Source of the DNA: Chitinophagaceae bacterium | GTDB lineage: Bacteria > Bacteroidota > Bacteroidia > Chitinophagales > Chitinophagaceae | Assembly (NCBI GenBank): GCA_003456175.1 | Contig: DMPB01000132.1 | Span: forward strand, 19,852 to 25,146 | Direction: 5' to 3' | DNA: 5,295 nucleotides | Shown: piece by piece, positions 1 to 5,295 of the stretch | Numbering within the stretch: the first letter of the stretch is position 1 | Layout of the letters: the number at the start of each line of letters is the position of its first letter | The notes under the pieces: model-generated | Seen by the model: only the letters and a program-made list of their open reading frames with translations | Databases searched by the model: none | Told to the model about the DNA's origin: nothing | Translations under genes and position numbers: made by a program

Positions 1-483
1 GATGTGGTGCAGTATATGACCATAAATCATAAACACCAAAGCGTTCGCACTGCATGGATGATTAGATGCAGTTCCAACCAATTGTAATGCTTGTGGTTGA
101 ATACTATCAATCAACAAATCGGTAGCTTTTCTAACAGCAAAAAACTCTTCTATCAAACTACCCAAACTGCGGTGGTGTGCGTGAGCATTTACTGTAAAGT
201 TATTTTCATCAAATCCTGATAATGGTGTGGTATCGTTACGAGCAATACGTAATAATCGGTAACTAAATATTCGCTCTGTGTCAATAATGTGTTGTATTAC
301 TTCTTTAACAGTCCACTTTCCTTCGGCATAAGCATATTCTGCTTTTTCGTTAGGTATACTCCTGAAAAACTGAGTAATTTTCTGCGAATGATTACGTTGT
401 AAATCGTATAAATGGTTGCCTTGCGTTAACGCAATATAACGTTCGAAGTAAGGTGCGTAAGTACCGGGTATAGGCCTGCTCAT
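1..483 (-). CDS. DinB family protein, 3' end cut by the window
   Basis: The minus strand is open from an ATG at 483-481 to the left edge, giving 161 residues with no stop, so the C-terminus lies outside. The protein resembles the DinB/DUF664 four-helix-bundle family, small proteins that bind a divalent metal through three histidines. Some members are thiol-dependent S-transferases; most have no known substrate. Seen here are the motif W57-T-V-K-E-V-I-Q-H65 in an early helix and G155-H-I-L-H-H160 near the cut end; H65, H156 and H160 are the likely metal triad. There is no signal peptide, so it is probably cytoplasmic. The start is set by a four-base ATGA overlap with the stop of the upstream hydroxylase gene, which implies co-transcription and translational coupling. 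The family call is firm; the reaction is unknown. Confidence 0.85.
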   Translation of the reverse strand, partial: MSRPIPGTYAPYFERYIALTQGNHLYDLQRNHSQKITQFFRSIPNEKAEYAYAEGKWTVKEVIQHIIDTERIFSYRLLRIARNDTTPLSGFDENNFTVNAHAHHRSLGSLIEEFFAVRKATDLLIDSIQPQALQLVGTASNHPCSANALVFMIYGHILHHI

Positions 484-1415
484 ATAGAAATTTTTACATT
501 GTTACTAATGGCTGTTTCAGCTGTATTACAGTTTGTTAACGCTCTGAGTTCATCACTTGTTTGGCGTGAACCATCGTGACTATAACCTGGCGGTCCGAAT
601 ATATACTGCAGTTTTTGTTGCCATGTAATATCAGTGCGTTTTAAATCAGTAGCAATATCTTTCCACTCATGCGTTAATGTATTTGCAAGATCAGTTGTTG
701 CTAAGGGCTTTGTTAAGCCGTATTTAATGGGCTCGTATTGTTGCGCTGGCAACTCTGCCTGAAAAGTACCAAAGCACTTATCCCAAATAATTAGGAACAT
801 CCCCATATTTCGATCGAGGTATAAAATATTACTTGCATGATGTACTCTGTGATGGCTTGGAGTAACTAAAATATGCTCCAGAATACCCATTTTATGTATC
901 AATTCGGTATGCACAAAAATGCCCCAAATCTGGGTAGCACTGTACATCAACAGAATATCAGTTGGCGTGAAACCTAACAATGGTAATGGCAAGAAATAAA
1001 CAAACCTATACAACGGCTGCAACACCGAACTTCTAAAACCCACCGTAAAATTGAAGTAATTACTGCTATGATGCGTTACATGTACTGCCCAGAACAAACG
1101 TACCTGATGATCGAACCGATGCAACCAATAGTATAAAAAATCTTCTGCTAGCAACAACAACAACCAATACAATGGTACATTATGCCAAGTAATTAATTTG
1201 TAGTGATAAAGCGCAGCAAAAATACCCATGTATACGGCTCTAAAACTCAAATCTAGCAGCGCATTCAAGAGCATAAAAGCAATATTTGTACCTGTATCTT
1301 GCAAGCTATACAGCTTTTTGTGCCGCCAATGGCCTATTAATAACTCTACACCAATAATCAACATATAGATGGGTGTAGAGAACAGAACTAGCAATTGCTC
1401 TTTCACAAACTCCAT
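480..1415 (-). CDS. Membrane fatty acid hydroxylase / sterol desaturase family protein, AGMO-like
   Basis: This 311-residue integral membrane protein carries the histidine clusters that hold the di-iron centre of the fatty acid hydroxylase superfamily: H99-x3-H103, H112-x2-H115-H116 and H189-x2-H192-H193, with additional H169 and H174 between them. Hydrophobic stretches near residues 11-28, 43-70, 80-98 and 134-165 suggest about four to five membrane passes with the histidines on the cytoplasmic face. From memory of the family, the wording around the clusters (HxTHHSS, FxHTE, TPSHHRVHH, IIWDKxFGTF) is closest to alkylglycerol monooxygenase (AGMO/TMEM195), which hydroxylates ether lipids in animals; the bacterial substrate is not known. 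Hydroxylation of a membrane lipid using O2 is the likely role. The ATG start has no Shine-Dalgarno sequence, as is usual in Bacteroidota. The stop overlaps the start of the DinB-family gene. No clean promoter is visible in the 75-bp divergent spacer. Confidence 0.9.
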   Translation of the reverse strand: MEFVKEQLLVLFSTPIYMLIIGVELLIGHWRHKKLYSLQDTGTNIAFMLLNALLDLSFRAVYMGIFAALYHYKLITWHNVPLYWLLLLLAEDFLYYWLHRFDHQVRLFWAVHVTHHSSNYFNFTVGFRSSVLQPLYRFVYFLPLPLLGFTPTDILLMYSATQIWGIFVHTELIHKMGILEHILVTPSHHRVHHASNILYLDRNMGMFLIIWDKCFGTFQAELPAQQYEPIKYGLTKPLATTDLANTLTHEWKDIATDLKRTDITWQQKLQYIFGPPGYSHDGSRQTSDELRALTNCNTAETAISNNVKISI

Positions 1416-1490
1416 AGGTTATAAAAGCGTTAAGTGTGTGGTATATTCGCCGGAAAATTACTAATCGCAGCGTTTATATACACGGCATAT

Positions 1491-1961
1491 ATGACAGAAC
1501 AGCATCATTGGCAAAAAAAAGCAGCCGAACGGCAAAAGTTTTACAAACAACAACTGCAAAAAGTCAACAAAAAAAAAGTACTTCCACAGTTGCCAGACTT
1601 GCATGAGCAAGCTTTTAAAACCATCGATTGTTTGAATTGCGCTGCATGCTGTAAGAATTATAGCCCGAGATTTAAAACCACCGATATCAAACGCATTAGC
1701 AAGCATCTTAAAATGAGGGAAAGCGATTTCATTGCAACCTATTTGTTATTAGATGCCGATGGCGATTATGTGGCTAAGGCAGCACCTTGCCCTTTTTTAG
1801 GCGCCGATAATGCATGCAGTATTTATGATCAAAGACCAAGCGACTGTGCCAGATTTCCTTATACAGATGAAGATGTACTCATTAAACGAACTAATATTAC
1901 ATTGAAGAACAGCACATTTTGCCCCGCCGTGTTTCACGTACTTGAACGTATTCAGTGGTAA
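1491..1961 (+). CDS. YkgJ family cysteine cluster protein
   Basis: With the ATG at 1491 this is a 156-residue soluble protein. A basic, glutamine- and lysine-rich N-terminal segment (residues 1-30, probably helical) precedes the cysteine cluster domain of the YkgJ/UPF0153 family, a putative zinc- or iron-sulphur-binding fold. The eight cysteines are C47, C50, C53 and C54 (CxxCxxCC), C100 (APCPFL), C109 (ACSIY), C119 (RPSDCARFP) and C144 (TFCP); this spacing is the family hallmark. The biochemical role of the family is not established; metal chelation is inferred. A GTG at 1434 would add 19 residues, but they are unlike the family and would push into the divergent spacer, so the ATG is preferred. 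The gene is divergent from the hydroxylase operon and converges on the SRP RNA gene. Runs of eight (1513-1520) and nine (1569-1577) adenines lie in the lysine-rich part. Confidence 0.87.
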   Translation: MTEQHHWQKKAAERQKFYKQQLQKVNKKKVLPQLPDLHEQAFKTIDCLNCAACCKNYSPRFKTTDIKRISKHLKMRESDFIATYLLLDADGDYVAKAAPCPFLGADNACSIYDQRPSDCARFPYTDEDVLIKRTNITLKNSTFCPAVFHVLERIQW

Positions 1962-1989
1962 GAAATAGAATGAGAAAATAGAGGGGAGT

Positions 1990-2003
1990 ACCTTACGGTA
2001 AAT
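1990..2003 (+). repeat. Intergenic 14-bp motif, copy 1
   Basis: The sequence ACCTTACGGTAAAT lies between the YkgJ-type gene and the 3' end of the SRP RNA gene. It is identical over 14 bases to the copy at 4848-4861. The inverted copy at 2148-2161 matches 13 of 14 bases when the frame is shifted by one base (1991-2004). The motif contains a small palindrome (TTAC-G-GTAA) and can also fold as a tiny hairpin with a TTAC loop (TACC 1989-1992 with GGTA 1997-2000). Its function is unknown. Confidence 0.5.
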
Positions 2004-2008
2004 GGCAT

Positions 2009-2022
2009 AAAAAGAGGCAGGC
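2009..2022 (-). terminator. 3' end of ffs: terminal helix strand plus T run
   Basis: On the minus strand the 3' strand of the SRP RNA terminal helix (GCCTGCC, 2022-2016) is followed by TCTTTTT (2015-2009). No separate hairpin is needed: the closing helix of the RNA itself, with the U tract, probably ends transcription. This is inferred from layout only. Confidence 0.5.
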
Positions 2023-2110
2023 TACTCACATCGCACCGCTACAACCGCTTATCCTTGCTGCGTTCCCGCCCTGGGGAGGTTCAGCAGGAGCTGGTCGTGT
2101 AAGACCTGCC
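2009..2110 (-). ncRNA. ffs: Small (4.5S-type) signal recognition particle RNA
   Basis: Read on the minus strand from 2110, about 100 nt form the bacterial small SRP RNA, which binds Ffh and FtsY and targets nascent membrane proteins to the translocon. The apical domain IV is clear: a GGAA tetraloop (RNA nt 45-48, window 2066-2063) is closed by GCG/CGC, with the asymmetric CAGG / AGCA internal loop that Ffh recognises (core at about 2074-2055, ending GGAACGCAGCA). The ends pair: GGCAGG at nt 1-6 (2110-2105) with CCUGCC at nt 90-95 (2021-2016), continued by CUUAC with GUGAG. A further helix pairs AACC with GGUU and GCU with AGC. A T run follows immediately. There is no Alu domain, so this is the short form. 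The ends are inferred from the promoter, terminal helix and T run and may be off by a few bases. It lies antisense to, and converges on, the YkgJ-type gene. Confidence 0.93.
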
Positions 2111-2114
2111 GGTG

Positions 2115-2144
2115 CAAATATAGGAGTTGTAATTTTTTTTCAAA
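2115..2144 (-). promoter_or_regulatory. Bacteroidota-type promoter of ffs
   Basis: The minus strand shows TTTG at 2144-2141, an 18-bp spacer, and TATATTTG at 2122-2115. This is an exact match to the -33 TTTG and -7 TAnnTTTG consensus of the Bacteroidota primary sigma factor. Transcription would start about 4-5 bases downstream, near 2110, which is where the terminal helix of the SRP RNA begins, so the promoter and the RNA support each other. Eight adenines (2140-2133) directly follow the -33 box within the spacer. Confidence 0.8.
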
Positions 2145-2147
2145 AAA

Positions 2148-2161
2148 CATTTACCGCAAGG
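2148..2161 (-). repeat. Intergenic 14-bp motif, copy 2 (inverted)
   Basis: The minus strand reads CCTTGCGGTAAATG, 13 of 14 bases identical to 1991-2004 on the plus strand. It lies three bases upstream of the -33 box of the ffs promoter, so it could be an upstream binding site. The two copies face each other across the RNA gene, bounding 171 bp. The single difference (A to G) is in the loop of the potential hairpin and leaves the CC/GG stem intact. Confidence 0.45.
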
Positions 2162-2257
2162 CACTAAAAAAATCAATATAAATAGGGCTTTCAAGAACCA
2201 TTGATGTTTATAAAGGTTATTAATAGCACTTTTGCAAGTCGTTAAATTTTTGATGCA

Positions 2258-4369
2258 TTGAAAGTATATCCAGCCTCGGCCACGGTTCAGTTAGAATTTG
2301 ACAAAGTAGCATTGTTATTGCAAGAACACTGCAAAACCGAATATGGCATTAACAAGGCAAAAGAATTACGCATACATACCGCGAAACAGTTTATTGAAAT
2401 AGCCCTGCAACAAACGCACGAATTCAAATTACTGCTGTTACAAGGTATGCCTTTCCCAAACGATTTTAGTACCAACATTGCCAGAGATATCAAACTATTA
2501 GGTATACCAGGCAGCGTATTAAAAGGCGATCAGTGGCTACTCATTCGAAAGCTACTGGAAAACATGGAGCGTATTTTCCGTTGGTTTGATACCGAAAGAA
2601 GAGAGGCATTTCCGGCACTTACACAAGTAATAGATAACAGTTATTATGAAAAATATATCATTGAAACCATCGATGATATTATTGATGAACACGGTAATGT
2701 AAAAGACACTGCTAGTTCAGAGTTACAGAAAATTCGCATAAACCTTTACCGCAAGCGTAACGAACTGCGAAGAGCATTCGAAAAAGTTGTAGCACGTTTA
2801 AACAAAGCAGGCTATGCTGCCGATATCGAAGAAAGCTTTAGTAATGGTAGGCGAGTAGTAGCTGTATTTAGCGAGTATAAGCGACAAGTGAAAGGTATCT
2901 TACATGGCGAAAGCGATAGTAGGCGTACAAGTTTTATAGAACCAGAAGAAACGATTGACTTAAACAACGATGTTTTTTCACTAGAAAACGAAGAACAAAA
3001 AGAAGTAATTCGCATTCTAAGAGCTTTAACAACATCGCTTAGTGGTTATGCACCCTTGATACAGCAGTATTTACAAATTGTTGGCGAGTACGATTTTATT
3101 AGAGGTAAGGCACAACTTGCTATGCAAATGAATGCCAACTTACCCAACTTGGTAGATAAAGCTGTAGTAGAATTAACCGACGCCTATCACCCGCTGTTAT
3201 TGCTCTACAACCAAAAAGCCAATAAGCCAACCATACCAACCAATGTTGCACTAAATGCCGATAGCAGAATATTAGTAATTAGTGGCCCTAATGCAGGTGG
3301 CAAAACGGTTACTATGAAAACCATTGGCCTGAATCAACTTATGTTACAAAGTGGTTTGTTAGTTCCGGTTAGTGCAGTGAGTACGATGGGTATTTTTAAA
3401 CAACTTTTTATTCATATTGGCGATACACAAAGCATCGAATTTGAATTAAGCACCTATAGTAGCCACTTGCTACACATGAAGCATTTCATTGAAAATGCCA
3501 ACGGTAAAACCATGTTTTTTATCGATGAATTGGGTAGTGGTAGCGACCCCAATTTGGGTGGGGCTTTTGCAGAAGTAATCATGGAAGAACTAGCACGCCG
3601 CCACAGTATGGGTATTGTAACAACGCACTATTTGAATCTTAAAGTAATGGCGAACCATACCAAAGGTATTATTAACGGTGCTATGGCTTTCGATGAAAAA
3701 ACATTACAACCGCTTTATAAACTTACAGTAGGAAAACCTGGTAGTAGCTATACCTTTTCCATTGCAGAACGTATTGGCTTACCACAGCACCTGATTAACC
3801 GTGCCCGAAAATTGGTAGACGAAGATCATTTTAGATTAGATAAGTTATTGAATAGAACCGAGCAAGATCTACAAACCTTAGATAAAGAACGTGTTGCATT
3901 AAACAAGCTTTTGAAAGAAAATGAACGCTTACGTAAAGATTTACAGATTACACTTGACAAAGAAAAGCATCAGCAACAGGTAGAGTTATTAAGAGAACAA
4001 AACAAACTAAATAGCGAAAAACTAACCTACCTTAAAGATACAGAACGCAAGCTCCGTCAATTGGTACTAGAATGGCGAAAAACAGACGATAAGCAAAAAG
4101 CCGTTCAAGAAATTCAACAAGTACTTTTTCCACAAAAAGAAAAAGTGGTGGTGAGTAAAATGGAGCGAAAACTCAAAGAAAAATACTTTGAAACCAAACA
4201 GCCTATTACTGTTGGCGCCAAAGTAAAGCTCAAAAAAAACCACCAAGTAGGCGATGTGAAGGAGATACGCGGGAAAAAAGTAATTGTGCAAGTAGGCTTG
4301 TTACCCATTACGGTTGACCTTATTGATTTAGTAACAGTGCAAGAAAAAAATACGCCACAAAACTCGTAA
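2258..4369 (+). CDS. mutS2: MutS2-type ATPase lacking the Smr domain
   Basis: This 703-residue protein is a MutS2-family ABC ATPase. In order it has an N-terminal core helical region (about 1-150), a clamp segment (about 155-255), the ATPase domain (about 330-500), a charged coiled coil (about 523-612), and a KOW/SH3-like tail (about 650-692). The ATPase shows Walker A G343-P-N-A-G-G-K-T350, the signature S398-T-Y-S-S-H403, Walker B F420-F-I-D-E424 followed by GSGSDP, and switch H457 in GIVTTHY. MutS2 does not do classical mismatch repair. Characterised members suppress recombination or split collided ribosomes. The usual C-terminal Smr nuclease domain is absent: the gene stops straight after the KOW segment, and the 72 bp to the next gene cannot hold an Smr remnant. 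The start is TTG; the only nearby ATG (2253) is out of frame and an in-frame stop lies at 2243. The start MKVYP fits the family. A weak promoter candidate is CACTTTTG at 2227-2234. Confidence 0.93.
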   Translation: MKVYPASATVQLEFDKVALLLQEHCKTEYGINKAKELRIHTAKQFIEIALQQTHEFKLLLLQGMPFPNDFSTNIARDIKLLGIPGSVLKGDQWLLIRKLLENMERIFRWFDTERREAFPALTQVIDNSYYEKYIIETIDDIIDEHGNVKDTASSELQKIRINLYRKRNELRRAFEKVVARLNKAGYAADIEESFSNGRRVVAVFSEYKRQVKGILHGESDSRRTSFIEPEETIDLNNDVFSLENEEQKEVIRILRALTTSLSGYAPLIQQYLQIVGEYDFIRGKAQLAMQMNANLPNLVDKAVVELTDAYHPLLLLYNQKANKPTIPTNVALNADSRILVISGPNAGGKTVTMKTIGLNQLMLQSGLLVPVSAVSTMGIFKQLFIHIGDTQSIEFELSTYSSHLLHMKHFIENANGKTMFFIDELGSGSDPNLGGAFAEVIMEELARRHSMGIVTTHYLNLKVMANHTKGIINGAMAFDEKTLQPLYKLTVGKPGSSYTFSIAERIGLPQHLINRARKLVDEDHFRLDKLLNRTEQDLQTLDKERVALNKLLKENERLRKDLQITLDKEKHQQQVELLREQNKLNSEKLTYLKDTERKLRQLVLEWRKTDDKQKAVQEIQQVLFPQKEKVVVSKMERKLKEKYFETKQPITVGAKVKLKKNHQVGDVKEIRGKKVIVQVGLLPITVDLIDLVTVQEKNTPQNS

Positions 4370-4382
4370 CTTCACGAACAGT

Positions 4383-4401
4383 GTTGCATATTTGTTGCAA
4401 C
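4383..4401 (+). promoter_or_regulatory. Short dyad with a near-consensus -7 box before the response regulator gene
   Basis: In the 72-bp gap after mutS2, GTTGCA (4383-4388) and TGCAAC (4396-4401) form a perfect 6-bp dyad around a 7-bp centre. The dyad overlaps CATATTTG (4387-4394), which misses the Bacteroidota -7 box TAnnTTTG by one base. No TTTG is seen at the expected -33 position. It could be an operator-promoter for the response regulator gene, or chance. Tentative. Confidence 0.22.
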
Positions 4402-4441
4402 TCCAATATCCACTATAACACCCAAGAAATGTTTAACTAAA

Positions 4442-4837
4442 ATGGCTAAATTCAACAATGTACTACTGGTAGAAGACGATCCCATTACCGTACTTGTTTG
4501 CGAAAGGATCATTAAAATGACAGGATTCTCAGAGGTAGTAAATACCATGGGCAATGGTAAAGACGCAATAGATTTCATTAAAGACAAAATTGGCAGCGAT
4601 CATAACAACCTACCCGATGTTATTTTCCTCGATATCAATATGCCTATCATGAACGGCTGGGAGTTTTTGCAACATTTCGATACTATTAAAGAGCAACTAC
4701 CTAAACTACCCCAAATTTTTATTCTAAGTAGCACCGTTGATCCAGAAGATTTCAAAAGAGCCGCCAGTTATCCAACTGTCAAAAATTTTATCTCTAAGCC
4801 ATTAGTGAAAGAACATTTAGATGAAATTTCTGCCTAA
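4442..4837 (+). CDS. Single-domain response regulator (CheY-like receiver)
   Basis: The 131-residue protein is one receiver domain with no output domain. The acidic pocket is E11, D12 and D13 after the first beta strand (VLLVEDD), the phospho-acceptor is D64 (FLDINMP), the switch hydroxyl residue is S96 in ILSST, and the conserved lysine is K119 (ISKP). All residues needed for phosphorylation by a histidine kinase are therefore present. No kinase is encoded in the window, so the partner is unknown; stand-alone receivers usually work by protein-protein contact, for example in phosphorelays. The ATG start is preceded by an A-rich stretch with no Shine-Dalgarno sequence. It lies 72 bp downstream of mutS2 in the same direction, so read-through or an own promoter are both possible. 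It is closed by an intrinsic terminator at 4862-4899. Confidence 0.93.
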   Translation: MAKFNNVLLVEDDPITVLVCERIIKMTGFSEVVNTMGNGKDAIDFIKDKIGSDHNNLPDVIFLDINMPIMNGWEFLQHFDTIKEQLPKLPQIFILSSTVDPEDFKRAASYPTVKNFISKPLVKEHLDEISA

Positions 4838-4847
4838 ATAAATAACA

Positions 4848-4861
4848 ACCTTACGGTAAAT
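4848..4861 (+). repeat. Intergenic 14-bp motif, copy 3
   Basis: ACCTTACGGTAAAT, identical over 14 bases to 1990-2003. It lies 10 bases after the stop of the response regulator gene and directly abuts the stem of the intrinsic terminator. Like the other copies it is intergenic and close to a transcript end. Confidence 0.5.
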
Positions 4862-4899
4862 AAAAGCTGCTATTACATGTTGTAACAGCAGCTTTTTTT
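4862..4899. terminator. Strong intrinsic terminator, probably bidirectional
   Basis: AAAAGCTGCT (4862-4871) pairs perfectly with AGCAGCTTTT (4887-4896). Inside it TTACA (4873-4877) pairs with TGTAA (4881-4885), with one A-C mismatch (4872/4886) and a 3-base loop. Seven Ts follow on the plus strand (4893-4899). On the minus strand the stem ends in TTTTATTT. It lies between the convergent response regulator and VOC genes and probably serves both, more strongly the plus-strand one. Confidence 0.88.
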
Positions 4900-4916
4900 A
4901 TAACATCACTAAGAAG

Positions 4917-5295
4917 CTATTGAGCTTCTCTACTCGGCTCAAACAAACCTATACGGTTACCTTCTGTATCTTGTATTTCAGCAACTACGCCTAATGCAGG
5001 CAACACTTTTGGTTGATACAATATTGTTCCTCCGCTTTTTAAAGCCACTGCAATGGTTGCTTTCACATCGTTTATTTGAAAATAAATTCTTGTTCCATTC
5101 TTACTTGGTACATAAGAAGTACCCTTTACCAAAGCCCCGCTAATGCCCATAGCATTATTATAAAAGGGCATCATCGCCATAGGATACCCATCAATCGTAT
5201 CAGTACTGAACGTAAGGTTAAAAACAATACGGTAAAAATCTTTTGCTCGCTCCATATCCGTTACAGGAATTTCGAAATGAGTTACCGGGTTAGTA
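4917..5295 (-). CDS. VOC superfamily (glyoxalase/bleomycin-resistance fold) protein, 5' end cut by the window
   Basis: The minus-strand frame is open from the right edge to a TAG at 4919-4917, giving 125 visible residues. An internal ATG at 5255-5253 is not the likely start, because the codons upstream of it (5294-5256) read TNPVTHFEIPVTD, the typical first beta strand of this family, joined to MERAKDFY. The true start therefore lies just outside. The protein has the paired beta-alpha-beta-beta-beta layout of a small single-chain VOC protein: the first module contains HFEIPV and the helix ERAKDFY, the second has YFQINDV, the helix ATIAVALKSGG and the closing strand NRIGLFEP. The early histidine in THFEI and the late glutamate in GLFEP are in positions used for metal binding in this fold. 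The substrate cannot be told; family members include lactoylglutathione lyases, dioxygenases and drug-binding proteins. It converges on the response regulator gene. Confidence 0.87.
   Translation of the reverse strand, partial: TNPVTHFEIPVTDMERAKDFYRIVFNLTFSTDTIDGYPMAMMPFYNNAMGISGALVKGTSYVPSKNGTRIYFQINDVKATIAVALKSGGTILYQPKVLPALGVVAEIQDTEGNRIGLFEPSREAQ

Noticed and set aside
1434..1490. GTG start adding a hydrophobic N-terminus (beginning MCGIFAG) to the YkgJ-type protein, possibly a membrane anchor or an amidotransferase-like start
   Set aside because: The extension would occupy most of the divergent spacer, resembles the glutamine amidotransferase start only by chance, and the ATG at 1491 gives a normal family length.
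1461..1706. Minus-strand open frame of 81 codons opposite the YkgJ-type gene
   Set aside because: It lies within a well-supported gene on the other strand and its composition is that of a reverse-complement shadow.
1991..2161. Inverted motif copies flanking ffs as the ends of a small mobile element
   Set aside because: The repeats are only 14 bp, no target-site duplication is seen at their outer edges, and the third copy stands alone beside a terminator.
2745..2755. TTTACCGCAAG inside mutS2, matching 11 bases of the intergenic motif
   Set aside because: It encodes conserved-looking Leu-Tyr-Arg-Lys codons and an 11-base match is expected by chance in a window of this size.
4429..4440. Tiny open frame ATG-TTT-AAC-TAA ending one base before the response regulator start
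   Set aside because: Too short to call; an AT-rich leader readily yields such a frame and nothing indicates translation.
4067..4587. Several minus-strand open frames opposite the mutS2 3' end and the response regulator gene
   Set aside because: All are antisense to clearly coding sequence, are rich in Phe/Leu/Ser as expected from reversed Lys-rich codons, and show no family motif.

Overview
The window looks like a chromosomal segment of a Bacteroidota bacterium, most likely of the Chitinophagaceae or a near relative. The reasons are a low-to-moderate GC content, the absence of Shine-Dalgarno sequences before every start, a Bacteroidota-type promoter (TTTG, 18 bp, TAnnTTTG) in front of an RNA gene, and protein families typical of that phylum. 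The family-level placement is an inference from protein flavour, not from a database search.

Left part (1-1415, minus strand): a two-gene operon. The upstream gene encodes a membrane di-iron hydroxylase of the fatty acid hydroxylase/sterol desaturase superfamily, with an alkylglycerol-monooxygenase-like sequence. Its stop overlaps the start of a DinB-family metal-binding protein that runs off the left edge. A compact 75-bp divergent spacer separates this operon from a plus-strand YkgJ-type cysteine-cluster protein (1491-1961).

Middle (1962-2257): 296 bp without a protein gene. It holds the small (4.5S-type) signal recognition particle RNA gene ffs on the minus strand (about 2110-2009), its well-formed promoter, and two inverted copies of a 14-bp motif that flank it.

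Right part (2258-5295): a MutS2 ATPase gene starting at TTG and lacking the C-terminal Smr nuclease domain, then a stand-alone CheY-like response regulator. A third copy of the 14-bp motif and a strong, probably bidirectional, intrinsic terminator follow. A convergent VOC-superfamily (glyoxalase-like) gene runs off the right edge; its true start lies outside the window.

Apart from the hydroxylase/DinB pair, the genes do not form an obvious pathway. Most of the window is ordinary housekeeping and accessory content, and I see no mobile element, CRISPR array or defence system. The points most worth a second look are the SRP RNA gene, the Smr-less MutS2, the short intergenic motif, and the AGMO-like hydroxylase coupled to DinB.
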